64,000 nt of DNA from Comamonadaceae bacterium CG12_big_fil_rev_8_21_14_0_65_59_15 (GTDB taxonomy: Bacteria > Pseudomonadota > Gammaproteobacteria > Burkholderiales > Burkholderiaceae_C). The notes beneath the pieces were generated by a model that saw only the letters and a program-made list of their open reading frames with translations, did not search any database and was not told the origin of the DNA. Position 1 is the stretch's first letter. Each line of letters starts with the position of its first letter. The stretch covers positions 62,974 to 126,973 of the forward strand of contig PCUV01000114.1 in assembly GCA_002786915.1 (NCBI GenBank), read 5' to 3'. The translations under genes were made by a program, and so were the position numbers. Below are positions 17,331 to 27,274 of the stretch, one piece after another.

Positions 17331-17627
17331 ATGCCTCCCCTCATGCATCAAGACCATTACGCCGCTTTGGGATTGCGCAGTTCTGCCACGCTGGCAGACA
17401 TCAAGAAAGCCTTTCGCCAGCAGGCGTCGCTGCACCACCCTGACCGCAATGCGTCGCCCGACGCCCCCGCGCGGTTTCGACGCGTGCAACAAGCGTACGA
17501 CGTGCTCAGTGAACCCGACAAACGCAAGGCCTACGACGACAACCGCCAGCGCAACCTGCTCGACAGCCCGATTGATACGGCACGCGCCATCTGGACCACG
17601 TATTTCAACCGTGTGCTGGGGCACTGA
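17331..17627 (+). CDS. Small J-domain protein
   Basis: 98 residues, almost only a J domain. HYAALGLRSSATLADIKKAF is helix I-II, LHHPDRN holds the essential HPD loop, and RFRRVQQAYDVLSEPDKRKA is helix III. The last 25 residues (DSPIDTARAIWTTYFNRVLG) are outside the domain and could bind a partner. A J protein recruits and stimulates DnaK; with no zinc-finger or client domain of its own, client choice may come from the three genes that follow. An alternative start is the ATG at 17343. Confidence 0.87.
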   Translation: MPPLMHQDHYAALGLRSSATLADIKKAFRQQASLHHPDRNASPDAPARFRRVQQAYDVLSEPDKRKAYDDNRQRNLLDSPIDTARAIWTTYFNRVLGH

Positions 17628-17647
17628 ATTTTTGCAAAGGATCCGTC

Positions 17648-18208
17648 ATGCGTCTGTCTAACTATTTTTGTGCCTTGCGCTCGGGCTACCAGGCCGAACT
17701 GGATGATTTGACGTCTGACTCCGAGGGGCGCGATGTCTTGCAAAAACGTCTGAAGGAAAAGCGCAGCCAGATCGCGTTTTTGGGGCAAATGATGGAGACC
17801 GCGCCCGAAATGGTGGCGGTGGTATTTCATGGTGCCTTTGATTTCAAATTGCCAGCGGTCATGGAGCAGCTGTTGCGCACCGAGCCAGATGACTTGCCCG
17901 ATTGGGACAGTTTGGCTGACGCGGTGCACCTGGCACCCTGGGCGCAGGCGTTGGCCGAACCTTTGCTGGCGCAACCCGAAGGGCAACGCTTTTTGACCGT
18001 CGCCGGAGCGCTCGAATATCTGACGCAACGCCACAAGTACGTGAACCATGCAGCCCACCCCGAAGCTGCGCCCGCGCACGACACCCTGCTGCAAGGTGGT
18101 CGCCAGCTTGGACTGGACGAAGAAGACGACCCGAATGCAAGCGACCTGGACCACGACGAGGCAGGTGCCCACTGGCTGGAAGAACAAGGTTTTGACCGCA
18201 AGGAGTAG
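17648..18208 (+). CDS. Conserved-looking hypothetical protein in the J-domain operon (1)
   Basis: 186 residues, no recognised domain. AAAGGA precedes the ATG. The N-terminus (MRLSNYFCALRSGYQAELDD) is followed by a lysine/arginine-rich helix and a helical middle (AWAQALAEPLLAQPEGQRF). The C-terminus is very acidic (LGLDEEDDPNASDLDHDEAG) and ends EEQGFDRKE. It lies 20 bases after the J-domain gene. Codon use matches the chromosome. Confidence 0.7.
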   Translation: MRLSNYFCALRSGYQAELDDLTSDSEGRDVLQKRLKEKRSQIAFLGQMMETAPEMVAVVFHGAFDFKLPAVMEQLLRTEPDDLPDWDSLADAVHLAPWAQALAEPLLAQPEGQRFLTVAGALEYLTQRHKYVNHAAHPEAAPAHDTLLQGGRQLGLDEEDDPNASDLDHDEAGAHWLEEQGFDRKE

Positions 18209-18213
18209 GTTGC

Positions 18214-18957
18214 ATGAACCCATTGGCAGTGATTGAAAAAACGCAAGCGTTGATTGCCGCAGGCGACATCGTCGGTGCCGAATCTGCCCTGGTGGCGTTG
18301 GCCGACGCGCAGGGTGACCGCGCTTTGGTCGAGGTGCTGGCGCAGTTGCCGCCGAAAGACGTGCTGGCGGTGATCCGTGAATATGACAACTCGCGCGAGT
18401 CGGTGGTCAACATGGCCATTACCCCGGAGCAGTTTGCCCGCGCCGTTGTCATCGAAAAGCAGTACCGCGACCTGACACGCAGCCATTTGCGCGGCATGAT
18501 GAACGCTGTCATCTTTCGAGCCGGGGCCGATCCGCTGGAGTTTTTGACCGCCATCGGCGACCTGGAAGGCGGCAGCGATGCGCTGGCCGACTACTTTGAA
18601 GAAAAGTGGAGCCGTGTTGAAGCTTTTGCCCGCACGGGCAACTTTGACGCGGCTGAGGACGACGGCGACATCGTGTCAGAAGACGACCTGCGCGCCAACG
18701 CCTACGCGCGGCCCAAACTGGAGCACGACGAAGTAGCCGACCAGGACTGGATGGAACTGGCCTGGCTGCTGCGCTACGAATTGCCCGACCTGTTCATTGA
18801 AATGCTGCTGGTGCTGCGCGCCAAGGCCTTGGCTTTCGAGCGGGGCGGCGACACCGATGAACCTGCGTCCGACGACGGCAAAGTTGAAACCCGCGACACC
18901 GACCTGGGGCAAGCCACGCCGGTGGTGCTCGATTCTGACGAAGAGTCGGCTATTTAA
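18214..18957 (+). CDS. Conserved-looking hypothetical protein in the J-domain operon (2)
   Basis: 247 residues, soluble and mostly helical. It starts MNPLAVIEKTQALIAAGDIV, a helical-repeat-like opening, and has an acidic C-terminus (GDTDEPASDDGKVE, DSDEESAI). An AAGGAG site overlaps the stop codon of the previous gene, five bases upstream, so the two are coupled. I see no catalytic motif. The repeated helix-turn pattern (ALVALADAQGDRALVEVLAQ) suggests a scaffold. Confidence 0.7.
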   Translation: MNPLAVIEKTQALIAAGDIVGAESALVALADAQGDRALVEVLAQLPPKDVLAVIREYDNSRESVVNMAITPEQFARAVVIEKQYRDLTRSHLRGMMNAVIFRAGADPLEFLTAIGDLEGGSDALADYFEEKWSRVEAFARTGNFDAAEDDGDIVSEDDLRANAYARPKLEHDEVADQDWMELAWLLRYELPDLFIEMLLVLRAKALAFERGGDTDEPASDDGKVETRDTDLGQATPVVLDSDEESAI

Positions 18958-18968
18958 CCCACTTTTGA

Positions 18969-20189
18969 ATGCCCAACGCATCCCGCACGCCCAACGCAGT
19001 CTCGCATTTTGACGAGCGCGCGTTTTTTGAAAAAGCGCTGCACTACGGTATTGCGCACGGCTTGATCACGCCAGCCAAGCTGGAGGCCATGGCGCAAGAG
19101 GCCCCCAAGGGCATGGTGCAGATTGCCCGCTACTTCGGCAGCGAATTCTTGCGCCCTGAGCTGGAAAAGGCGCGTGAGCGCCTGGTCAACCTGATCAGCC
19201 TGCACCTGCAACACGCCAGCCATGGCGACCTGCGCGTGGCGGCTGAGTTGCTGCGCGACCATTCGCTGCTGTCGCGCTCCAAGGCGGGCTCTGACATGCT
19301 CAAAGCGTTGATCGTGATGCCGCAAAGCACCCACTTTGGCATGAACGAGGCAAGCGTCTTTGGTGACCGTCACATTGCGCATTTGGCACGCTGGTCGCTG
19401 GCCGGTTACCCCGAGTTTTTGGCGGAGCTCAATGCGCGGCAAGGGGCGGCGCAAACGGTGCAATGCGCCCTGTGGCTGGCGCAGCATCTGGGCATGAGCG
19501 CAGACGACTTGCAGGCCTGCGAGCCCGACGCCGAAGCGGTGATCCGGACCACGCTGCTGGTGGCCATGACCAACCGCAAGGAAATGCCGGATTGGCACCA
19601 GTTTGAGAAACTCATCCAGATGCTGCGCCGAAAAGACCCCGAGCGCGTTGCGGCAGCACTGCAAATCCCGAAGGCGGTGCCGCAGACATTGCGCACCGTG
19701 GCTGAAACGGTACGTGTGTCGGTGCTGGCAGATCTGCCCAAATTGCTGGACGCACGGCTAACGGTGCGCAAGCTGTTTGACCAGACGCCTGCCTTCATGG
19801 GGCGCTATTTCTGGGTGGAGGACACCTTGAGCGACGTCGGGCAGTTTGACCGTCTGCGCTCTGCCGCATGGGACAAGGTCACGCAAGGCCACGCGGATGA
19901 CAGCAGCTTGCTGACGTTGTTTGTGTGTGTGGCTGCCAACGTGCCACCCAAGGCCTTGCTCACCAGCAAGGCGGCGCTCTCGCTGATAAGAAAAATACGC
20001 AAGAGCGGTTTCGAGCCAGCGCTAGCTAGCACCTACATCCAGACCCATGCACCCCAAGAATATCAGGACGACTACCTACAGTTGTGGAAAGACTTTGTAG
20101 CAGAGGCCCAGCCCACCCTGCTTAGCGACCGCGACACCAAGCTGACGGATGCGCTGGCTTTGCTGCGGCGCGACTGCAACGTCACCTAA
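18969..20189 (+). CDS. Conserved-looking hypothetical protein in the J-domain operon (3)
   Basis: 406 residues, all-helical in appearance, no recognised domain. It has amphipathic helices such as PELEKARERLVNLISLHLQH and DPERVAAALQIPKAV, which suggest helical repeats. It begins 11 bases after the previous gene and ends overlapping the convergent PilZ gene by four bases. Together with the J protein and the two preceding genes it forms a compact four-gene operon. Confidence 0.7.
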   Translation: MPNASRTPNAVSHFDERAFFEKALHYGIAHGLITPAKLEAMAQEAPKGMVQIARYFGSEFLRPELEKARERLVNLISLHLQHASHGDLRVAAELLRDHSLLSRSKAGSDMLKALIVMPQSTHFGMNEASVFGDRHIAHLARWSLAGYPEFLAELNARQGAAQTVQCALWLAQHLGMSADDLQACEPDAEAVIRTTLLVAMTNRKEMPDWHQFEKLIQMLRRKDPERVAAALQIPKAVPQTLRTVAETVRVSVLADLPKLLDARLTVRKLFDQTPAFMGRYFWVEDTLSDVGQFDRLRSAAWDKVTQGHADDSSLLTLFVCVAANVPPKALLTSKAALSLIRKIRKSGFEPALASTYIQTHAPQEYQDDYLQLWKDFVAEAQPTLLSDRDTKLTDALALLRRDCNVT

Positions 20190-20569
20190 GATTTTTTGCC
20201 GGACGCAAAGAGCTGCGACAGCTCGCGGTCCATGATGTCGGCGTCGCCGGTGTTGAGCTCCAGCAAGCGGCGTAGCAGCGTCAGACTGGCCAGCTCGATA
20301 TGCTCGCAGCGCACGCCCACGTTGCGGCCTTCCAGGTGCGCGATGCGCCCGTTCATTTCGATCGCCTGACCACCGCCGGTCAGTGGCAACAGCAGTTGGC
20401 AAGTCTGTTCTAGTTGCAGGTCTTGCGGCTCAGCGGTGCGAAGCAGCGCGCCCTTGAGCGCAATGTCGAGCAATTGGACGTTGAGCGTTTTGGCGTCCAG
20501 GTGCAGCGTCACGGTGGTGCTGAAGGGAACCCGTGAAAATTGGCGATGGCTTTCTTTGCTGGTGGTCAT
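20186..20569 (-). CDS. PilZ-domain protein
   Basis: 127 residues. The c-di-GMP binding signature appears as RQFSR (RxxxR) near the N-terminus and LLDIALKGALLR in place of the usual (D/N)xSxxG; the Ser position is Ala, so binding may be weaker. PilZ proteins link c-di-GMP to motility or surface polymers. The start ATG at 20569 is preferred over 20614. It is convergent with the J-domain operon and 114 bases from tRNA-Ser. Confidence 0.78.
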   Translation of the reverse strand: MTTSKESHRQFSRVPFSTTVTLHLDAKTLNVQLLDIALKGALLRTAEPQDLQLEQTCQLLLPLTGGGQAIEMNGRIAHLEGRNVGVRCEHIELASLTLLRRLLELNTGDADIMDRELSQLFASGKKS

Positions 20570-20683
20570 AAGCGGCGTGTCAAGTAAGAGAAATCGTCTG
20601 GCAGACTCCATCATAAGCTTCGGTCAGCTCGGCGAAACGGTCAACCTGGAAAGAACCCTGCCGCGTTAGAATTCGCGCCTTGC

Positions 20684-20773
20684 GGAAGCGTGGCAGAGTG
20701 GTCGATTGCACCGGTCTTGAAAACCGGCAACGTTTTACGACGTTCGTGAGTTCGAACCTCACCGCTTCCGCCA
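20684..20773 (+). tRNA. tRNA-Ser (anticodon TGA)
   Basis: A 90-nt class II tRNA. The acceptor is GGAAGCG with CGCTTCC, the D arm GCAGAGTGGTCGATTGC, the anticodon arm CCGGT-CTTGAAA-ACCGG (anticodon TGA), a long variable arm (AACGTTTTACGACGTT), and the T arm GTGAG-TTCGAAC-CTCAC. CCA is encoded. Confidence 0.96.
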
Positions 20774-20789
20774 CCTCATTTATGACAAG

Positions 20790-21410
20790 CTACCGACCCA
20801 GCGCCGGAAACAGCTTCACCAGGCCGTCAGACATGACCTCCACCGACAGCGCCGCCAGAATCAACCCCATCAACCGGGTCATCACGTTGATGCCGGTCTT
20901 GCCCAGACTGCGGGCAATCGGTTCGGCCAGCGAAAAACACAGCGCCGTGGCCAGCGCCACCACCACACCGTAGCCCACCAGCGTGCTCAATTGCCAGAAG
21001 GTTTTGGCTTTTTCGGCGTAAATGACCACGGTGGACATGGTGGCCGGGCCGGTCAGCAGCGGAATGGTCAGCGGCACCACGGCAATGCTGGCGCGCGCGG
21101 CAGCGTCGTGCATTTCTTCTTCGTTGGATTTGGCTTCAGCGGGCTGCGCATTGAGCATGGCCAGCGCCGAAGTCAGCAGCAACATGCCGCCGCCGACCTG
21201 AAAGCTCGCCAGCGAGATGCCAAAAAACTCCAGAATGTGCAGCCCGATCAGCGCACAGGTGGCGATCACGACAAAGGTGCTGAATGAGGCCGTCCAGATG
21301 GTGTGACGGCGTTGCGCGGCTGAAAAATCCTGTGTGTAGTGAATGAAAAACGGTACGATGGCCAACGGGTTGACAATGGCCAGCAGGGTCACCAGGGGTT
21401 TAAAATCCAT
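20790..21410 (-). CDS. MarC/UPF0056 family membrane protein
   Basis: 206 residues with six predicted membrane helices. The N-terminus (LVTLLAIVNPLAIVPFFIHY) and the central PLTIPLLTGPATMSTVV, with the conserved proline/glycine pattern, identify the MarC family. Its transport role is not established. It begins after tRNA-Ser on the opposite strand. Confidence 0.88.
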   Translation of the reverse strand: MDFKPLVTLLAIVNPLAIVPFFIHYTQDFSAAQRRHTIWTASFSTFVVIATCALIGLHILEFFGISLASFQVGGGMLLLTSALAMLNAQPAEAKSNEEEMHDAAARASIAVVPLTIPLLTGPATMSTVVIYAEKAKTFWQLSTLVGYGVVVALATALCFSLAEPIARSLGKTGINVMTRLMGLILAALSVEVMSDGLVKLFPALGR

Positions 21411-21462
21411 AGCAGCTTACGCTTATTCTAAATGGGTTAGAGGCCAAAAAAGCATATAAAAA

Positions 21463-22593
21463 TCAGCGCGCCGTGCGTTCCAGATAGCGCTTGCGCCAGA
21501 AAAACAGCACCAGCCCAAGCGCGATCAGCGCCATCGCCGCCATGGCCAGCCAGAAGCCGTTGTTGCGGTGCAGTAGCGGGATGAATTCGAAGTTCATGCC
21601 AAAGATGCCCGCAATCAGGTTCAGCGGCAAAAACACGGCCGTCAGCACGGTGAGCGTGCGCATGATTTCGTTCGTGCGGTGGCTTTGCGCGTTGAAGTGG
21701 ATCTGCACCGCGGTTTCGGCGCTTTGCTCCAATTGGCGTACATGGTGCACCACCCGCTCGATGTGTTCCAGCACGTCGCGGCTGCGCACTTGCAGCATGT
21801 CGCGCTCGTGCTGGCTGCTTTGCGGGTCGGTGTCGGGCCAGCTTTTCAGGGCTTCGATCCAGTCCTGGATGGCGCTGCGCTGGTCCTCACACACCTCGTC
21901 GATCTGGTGCAGGGACTGGCGCGCGGCCAGCATCATGTTCCAGTTGGCAAAGCGCGATTTGGGGTTGAGCAGTTCGGCCTGCCAGTGGTCGAGCTGATGG
22001 CTGAGCTCGCGGCGCAGCGCCAAAAAGCCGTCCACCATGTGGTTGACCAGCCGCAGCATCAGGTCGGCCGGGCTGCCGGGCACGCCGCGCGCGCCGGTGG
22101 AGCGCGGGTCGGGCACGTCTGCGTCAGCGCTGAGCGCGTTGCCTGCCGTCAGCAGGCGCTGCGCGTAGCTGTCGCGCAAGGCGCAGTCTTGCGGGTGCAC
22201 GGTCAGCAGCAGCCGGTCGAGCACGACAAACCCCACCGGGCTGGTGTCGATGTGGTGCAACACGGGCGCTGCGCCCCGATGCGCCGTCGGGGCCGCAGGC
22301 GGTATCGACGTGCTGGCCGCAGTGGTCAGCCTGCGAAACACCAGCAGGTCGTACAGCGAGGTGTAGTCGTAGCGCGATGGCAACTGTGCGTTGAGCAGGT
22401 CTGACACGTGCAAATCCACCAGTTGCAAAGCGCACAAGCGCTGCAGCGTGGTTTGCAGATCGGCCAGATGCTGTTCCAACTCGCTGCGGGAGCAGCTCAG
22501 CCACAGGTAGCCGCTGGCGGGCAGTTGCAACTGCGCCAAGGCTTGCCCGCTCAGTTCGGTGACCTTGCTGGCGCTGATGGCAAAAAAACGCAT
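21463..22593 (-). CDS. CorA/ZntB-type divalent cation transporter
   Basis: 376 residues. A large cytoplasmic domain with long helices (DMLQVRSRDVLEHIERVVHH) precedes two C-terminal membrane helices. The selectivity motif GMN is present in GIFGMNFEFIPL between LTAVFLPLNLIAG and GFWLAMAAMALIALG. The family moves Mg2+, Co2+ or Zn2+; the ion cannot be chosen from sequence alone. The C-terminal KRYLERTAR is basic as in CorA. Confidence 0.87.
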   Translation of the reverse strand: MRFFAISASKVTELSGQALAQLQLPASGYLWLSCSRSELEQHLADLQTTLQRLCALQLVDLHVSDLLNAQLPSRYDYTSLYDLLVFRRLTTAASTSIPPAAPTAHRGAAPVLHHIDTSPVGFVVLDRLLLTVHPQDCALRDSYAQRLLTAGNALSADADVPDPRSTGARGVPGSPADLMLRLVNHMVDGFLALRRELSHQLDHWQAELLNPKSRFANWNMMLAARQSLHQIDEVCEDQRSAIQDWIEALKSWPDTDPQSSQHERDMLQVRSRDVLEHIERVVHHVRQLEQSAETAVQIHFNAQSHRTNEIMRTLTVLTAVFLPLNLIAGIFGMNFEFIPLLHRNNGFWLAMAAMALIALGLVLFFWRKRYLERTAR

Positions 22594-22614
22594 GCGCAGT
22601 TTTATATAAAAAAT

Positions 22615-23748
<1,134 letters not shown>

Positions 23749-23754
23749 ACGCCC

Positions 23755-23855
23755 CGAGCAGTTTACTGCTCCCCGCTTTTCCTCCCTGAGCGGGGCCTTG
23801 ATGTGTGACAGCAAATAGGCTTACCACCCCAGCCTTCGGGCTGGGGTTTTTTTTG
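23755..23855 (+). ncRNA. Candidate small RNA with C-rich loop and strong terminator
   Basis: About 100 nt with three hairpins: GAGCAG-TTTA-CTGCTC (23756-23771); CCCCGC...GCGGGG (23771-23795) whose 13-base loop holds CCTCCC; and CCCCAGCC-TTCG-GGCTGGGG followed by eight T (23827-23854). The first bases, GCCCCG, could compete with CCCCGC for the same GCGGGG arm. The exposed CCTCCC could pair with ribosome-binding sites. No open frame of note lies inside. It sits between hemB (divergent) and vanZ. I do not recognise an Rfam family. Confidence 0.6.
23827..23854 (+). terminator. Strong Rho-independent terminator
   Basis: An 8-bp perfect stem CCCCAGCC/GGCTGGGG with a TTCG tetraloop and a run of eight T. 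It ends 33 bases before vanZ, so vanZ likely uses another promoter or readthrough. Confidence 0.92.
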
Positions 23856-23887
23856 GTGTGTTCCGCGCAACGCGTACAGGCGCAAAG

Positions 23888-24991
23888 ATGGAGACGACAC
23901 ACAAAACCGCAGCCTGGCCCCTGGCGCTGGTGTATCTGGGCCTGATTGTTTACGCCAGCTTGTACCCTTTTGGCCCCTGGCGCGACCAGGGTGTGACGGT
24001 CTGGTCGTTTCTGACCGCGCCCTGGCCCAAATACTGGACCGCTTTTGACGTGGTCTCGAACGTGCTGGGCTACATTCCCTTGGGGTTCTTGCTGGCGTTG
24101 AGTGCGCTGCGCACCGGGCGCACCCGCCATTTTTTCTGGCTGGCCCTGCTGCCCGGGACCCTGCTGTCGCTGGGCCTGGAGTCTTGCCAGGTCTATTTGG
24201 CGCACCGGGTGGCCTCCAATCTTGACTTTGTGCTGAATGGGGCGGGAACGCTGGCAGGGTGTCTGTTTGCCTGGGGGCTTGAAAAGCTGGGTTGGTTGCA
24301 GCGCTGGGCGCGGTTTCGGGCCAGCTGGTTTGTCGAGGAGGCGCGGGGTGCCCTGGTCCTAATGGCGTTGTGGCCGCTGGCGCTGCTGTTCCCCACCACC
24401 TTGCCGTTTGGGTTGGGACAGGTGCTGGAACGACTTGAAGTGGCGCTGGCCCAACTGCTTCAAGACAGCGCTTTCTTGGTCTGGCTGCCGGTGCGCGACG
24501 TTGAGCTACAGCCCATGTTGCCGTTGACGCAAGCGGCGTGTGTGGTGCTGGCGCTGTTGATTCCGGGGCTGCTGGGGTATGGCGTGATGCGCCCGGGCGT
24601 TCGGCGCCTGTGGTTTGTTTTCTGGTTACTGGCCGTTGGAGTTGGCGTCACCACCCTCAGTGCAGCGCTCAGCTTTGGCCCGGAACACGCCTGGGCTTGG
24701 GTGACTGCTCCCATGAAAAACGCCGTGTTTACCACCGGGGTGTTGCTGGTGGCGCTGGTGTGGCTGACCCCGCGCGCTGCTGCGGCCCTGGCCGTGCTGG
24801 CGCTGGGGGTGTACCTGAGCCTGATCAACCAGTCCGGCAACGGGCCCTACTTTGAACAGACCCTGTTCCTGTGGGAGCAAGGGCAATTCATCCGTTTTCA
24901 TGGGGTGGCGCAATGGCTGGGGTGGCTATGGCCGTTTGCCTGTCTGGCGTATTTGCTGGGGCGTGTGGGCGGTCACGAGCGGTCAACCTAA
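23888..24991 (+). CDS. VanZ family membrane protein
   Basis: 367 residues with about nine hydrophobic segments. The VanZ-like region is N-terminal: LVYLGLIVYASLYPFGPW, DVVSNVLGYIPLGFLLAL, LESCQVYLAHRVASNLDFVLNG (conserved D and N). The C-terminal half is a further block of membrane helices with no known domain. Function is unknown in this family outside teicoplanin resistance. The GTG at 23858 lies too close to the terminator, so the ATG at 23888 is preferred. Confidence 0.82.
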   Translation: METTHKTAAWPLALVYLGLIVYASLYPFGPWRDQGVTVWSFLTAPWPKYWTAFDVVSNVLGYIPLGFLLALSALRTGRTRHFFWLALLPGTLLSLGLESCQVYLAHRVASNLDFVLNGAGTLAGCLFAWGLEKLGWLQRWARFRASWFVEEARGALVLMALWPLALLFPTTLPFGLGQVLERLEVALAQLLQDSAFLVWLPVRDVELQPMLPLTQAACVVLALLIPGLLGYGVMRPGVRRLWFVFWLLAVGVGVTTLSAALSFGPEHAWAWVTAPMKNAVFTTGVLLVALVWLTPRAAAALAVLALGVYLSLINQSGNGPYFEQTLFLWEQGQFIRFHGVAQWLGWLWPFACLAYLLGRVGGHERST

Positions 24992-25000
24992 AATCCTGCC

Positions 25001-25345
25001 ATGACACAAGCATCTGCAAACGGCTACTACCAGCGGCACATCTTTTTCTGCCTAAACGAGCGCAAAAATGGTGAGGCCTGCTGCGCGCAGCACGACGCCC
25101 AAGCCGCCTTTGAACGCTGCAAGGCGCAAGTCAAGGCCGCTGGCTTGGCCGGGCCGGGGCAGGTGCGCGTCAACAAGGCGGGTTGCCTGGATCGCTGCGC
25201 CGCCGGGCCAGTGGCGGTGGTGTACCCGGAAGGGGTCTGGTATTCGTATGTGGACGCCAGTGACATTGACGAGATTGTCGAATCGCACCTCAAAAACGGC
25301 CAAGTGGTGCAGCGCTTGCTAGTACCGCCCGACGTGGGTCGCTGA
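25001..25345 (+). CDS. Thioredoxin-like [2Fe-2S] ferredoxin
   Basis: 114 residues. It starts YYQRHIFFCLNERKNGEACC and has a second pair in VNKAGCLDRCAAGPVAVVYP. Cysteines C17, C27 or C28, C62 and C66 fit the four ligands of this NuoE-like family. WYSYVDASDIDEIVESHL is the usual C-terminal strand-helix. Its redox partner is unknown. It follows vanZ by nine bases, so the two are probably co-transcribed. Confidence 0.9.
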   Translation: MTQASANGYYQRHIFFCLNERKNGEACCAQHDAQAAFERCKAQVKAAGLAGPGQVRVNKAGCLDRCAAGPVAVVYPEGVWYSYVDASDIDEIVESHLKNGQVVQRLLVPPDVGR

Positions 25346-25366
25346 TTTTCTTAGTCTTTTTGTGCT

Positions 25367-25391
25367 CTAGCCCTTGATTTATAAGGGCTGG
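25367..25391. repeat. TAGC/GCTA palindrome between ferredoxin and dacA genes
   Basis: CTAGCCCTT (25367-25375) and AAGGGCTGG (25383-25391) form an eight-pair stem, followed by AAGCTATTATA. It shares its core with the element at hemB and probably ends the vanZ-ferredoxin transcript. Confidence 0.6.
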
Positions 25392-25447
25392 AAGCTATTA
25401 TATTTATAACTATTTGATGCCGTTTTGTCGGCCTGTGGGTTGTTTTG

Positions 25448-26593
25448 ATGAAAAAATTGTTCCTGGTTTTGCTGGCGTGCTGGTCTCTGGTGGCGGCTGC
25501 GCAAGCGCCGCAGCCACCCGAAATTGCGGCGCGTTCTTACCTGTTGCTGGACGTCACCGCTAACCAGATATTGGCGGCCAAAGACATCGATACACCGGTG
25601 GAACCTGCATCACTGACCAAACTGATGACAGCCTACCTGGTTTTTGATGCCTTGCGTACCCAGAAAATCAGCTTGCAGCAAACCCTGCCGGTGAGTGAGC
25701 GCGCCTGGAAGATGCCAGGGTCGCGCATGTTCATCGACCCCAAGATGCAGGTACCGGTGGAAGACCTGATCAAGGGGATGATTGTTCAAAGCGGCAATGA
25801 CGCGACGATGGCGCTGGCGGAAGGGGTGGGGGGCAGCGCCGAGCGTTTTGTGCAGCTGATGAACGACCAGGCCCGCGTACTTGGCATGAAGGCCACCAGC
25901 TACAAAAACCCTGAGGGGCTCACCGAGCCAGGGCACACCACCACGGCGCGTGACTTGAGCCTGTTGGCCACGCGGCTGATGCGTGACTTTCCCAAAGAGG
26001 TCGGTTACTACGCGATCAAGAAGTATCGCTATCCTGGCACGCCAGCAGCCAATGACAACAACCGTAACATCCTGTTGTTTCGAGACCCAACGGTGGATGG
26101 CCTGAAAACCGGCCACACCGACGCTGCCGGTTATTGCCTGATTGCCACCGCACGGCGCGATGTTGCAGGCGTGGGCGGTCGGCGTTTGTTGTCTGTCGTG
26201 CTGGGAGCGGCCAGCGAAAACGCCCGCGCCAATGAGTCGCAGAAGCTGCTGAACTGGGGTTACACCGCGTTTGACGCGGTCAAACTGTTTGACGCCAATC
26301 TGCCGGTGGTGACTGTGACCGTATGGAAGGGCAAACAATCCACCGTGGCCTTGGGCCAGGCGCAGGCGATTGTGGTGGCGGTCCCCGCAGGCAGCGCCAC
26401 CAAGTTGAGCACCGACGTGGCCCGGCCAGACCCGCTGGTGGCACCCCTGGGCAAGGGGCAGCAAATCGGGACGTTGCGTGTTAAGGCCCAGGACCAACTT
26501 GTGGCCGAGGTGCCGCTGCAAGTGCTGGAGAGCGTGGAGCAAGCCGGATTGCTGGGGCGGGCGTGGGACGTGTTGCGCTTATGGATCAAGTAA
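25448..26593 (+). CDS. dacA: D-alanyl-D-alanine carboxypeptidase (PBP5/6 family)
   Basis: 381 residues with a signal peptide (MKKLFLVLLACWSLVAAAQA). The motifs are SLTK (S55, K58), SGN in IVQSGNDATMALAE, and KTG in VDGLKTGHTDAAGYC. A PBP5-type beta domain follows and the C-terminus LGRAWDVLRLWIK is an amphipathic membrane anchor. It removes the terminal D-Ala of murein pentapeptides. An in-frame TTG lies one codon upstream; the ATG is preferred. Confidence 0.94.
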   Translation: MKKLFLVLLACWSLVAAAQAPQPPEIAARSYLLLDVTANQILAAKDIDTPVEPASLTKLMTAYLVFDALRTQKISLQQTLPVSERAWKMPGSRMFIDPKMQVPVEDLIKGMIVQSGNDATMALAEGVGGSAERFVQLMNDQARVLGMKATSYKNPEGLTEPGHTTTARDLSLLATRLMRDFPKEVGYYAIKKYRYPGTPAANDNNRNILLFRDPTVDGLKTGHTDAAGYCLIATARRDVAGVGGRRLLSVVLGAASENARANESQKLLNWGYTAFDAVKLFDANLPVVTVTVWKGKQSTVALGQAQAIVVAVPAGSATKLSTDVARPDPLVAPLGKGQQIGTLRVKAQDQLVAEVPLQVLESVEQAGLLGRAWDVLRLWIK

Positions 26594-26623
26594 GCGCGCT
26601 GACAAATTTTTCCAGGCCACTTT

Positions 26624-26653
26624 TTGGTCTCAAAAGCGGTGACCTGATATAGT
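26624..26653 (+). promoter_or_regulatory. Probable promoter of the rpsL (str) operon
   Basis: TTGGTC (26624-26629) and TATAGT (26648-26653) with an 18-base spacer, about 90 bases before rpsL. The leader holds repeated GGGCTTTTCG segments. Confidence 0.55.
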
Positions 26654-26742
26654 AGCGGGCTTTTCGGGCTTTCCGAAGGGCTTTTCGTTTTTGTCTTTTT
26701 CATGTTTGAACGTTTAGGGACGTTTAGTTTTTAGGAGGCGCA

Positions 26743-27120
26743 ATGCCAACCATCAATCAGTTGATCCGTCAAGGGCGCTCGGTCGAAGTGATCAAGTCCA
26801 AGAGCCCGGCGATGGAAAATTCTCCACAACGCCGGGGCGTTTGCACCCGCGTGTACACGACCACACCCAAAAAGCCCAACTCGGCTTTGCGTAAAGTGGC
26901 CAAGGTTCGCCTGACCAACGGGTTCGAGGTGATTTCTTACATCGGCGGCGAAGGCCACAACCTGCAGGAACACAGCGTGGTGCTGGTGCGCGGCGGTCGG
27001 GTCAAGGACTTGCCCGGTGTGCGTTACCACATCGTGCGTGGTTCGCTTGACTTGCAAGGCGTGAAAGACCGCAAGCAGTCGCGCTCCAAATACGGTGCCA
27101 AGCGACCCAAGGCCAAATAA
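26743..27120 (+). CDS. rpsL: 30S ribosomal protein S12
   Basis: 125 residues, full length. It begins [20 protein letters not shown] and has [19 protein letters not shown]. Lysines at the streptomycin-critical sites 43 and 88 are wild type. GGAGG lies before the ATG. It opens the str operon with rpsG, fusA and tuf downstream. Confidence 0.98.
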   Translation: MPTINQLIRQGRSVEVIKSKSPAMENSPQRRGVCTRVYTTTPKKPNSALRKVAKVRLTNGFEVISYIGGEGHNLQEHSVVLVRGGRVKDLPGVRYHIVRGSLDLQGVKDRKQSRSKYGAKRPKAK

Positions 27121-27209
27121 GCCATTGATTTGTCAATATAAAAGGTGTTTGTTTGTTGCGTGGCGCAGCAGATGAACGAAGTGACCCAATGTCTGGGTCG
27201 AGTAAGTGA

Positions 27210-27232
27210 GAGTCTTATTGATTAACTCTCGA
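27210..27232 (+). promoter_or_regulatory. Hairpin in the rpsL-rpsG spacer
   Basis: GAGAGT and ACTCTC pair across CTTATTGATTA in the 154-base rpsL-rpsG spacer. In E. coli the same spacer carries the S7 translational operator; a similar role is inferred from place only. Confidence 0.35.
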
Positions 27233-27274
27233 GGTGTCCCACAAGACGCCAGCTGAAGCAATAGAGGTGAAAAT

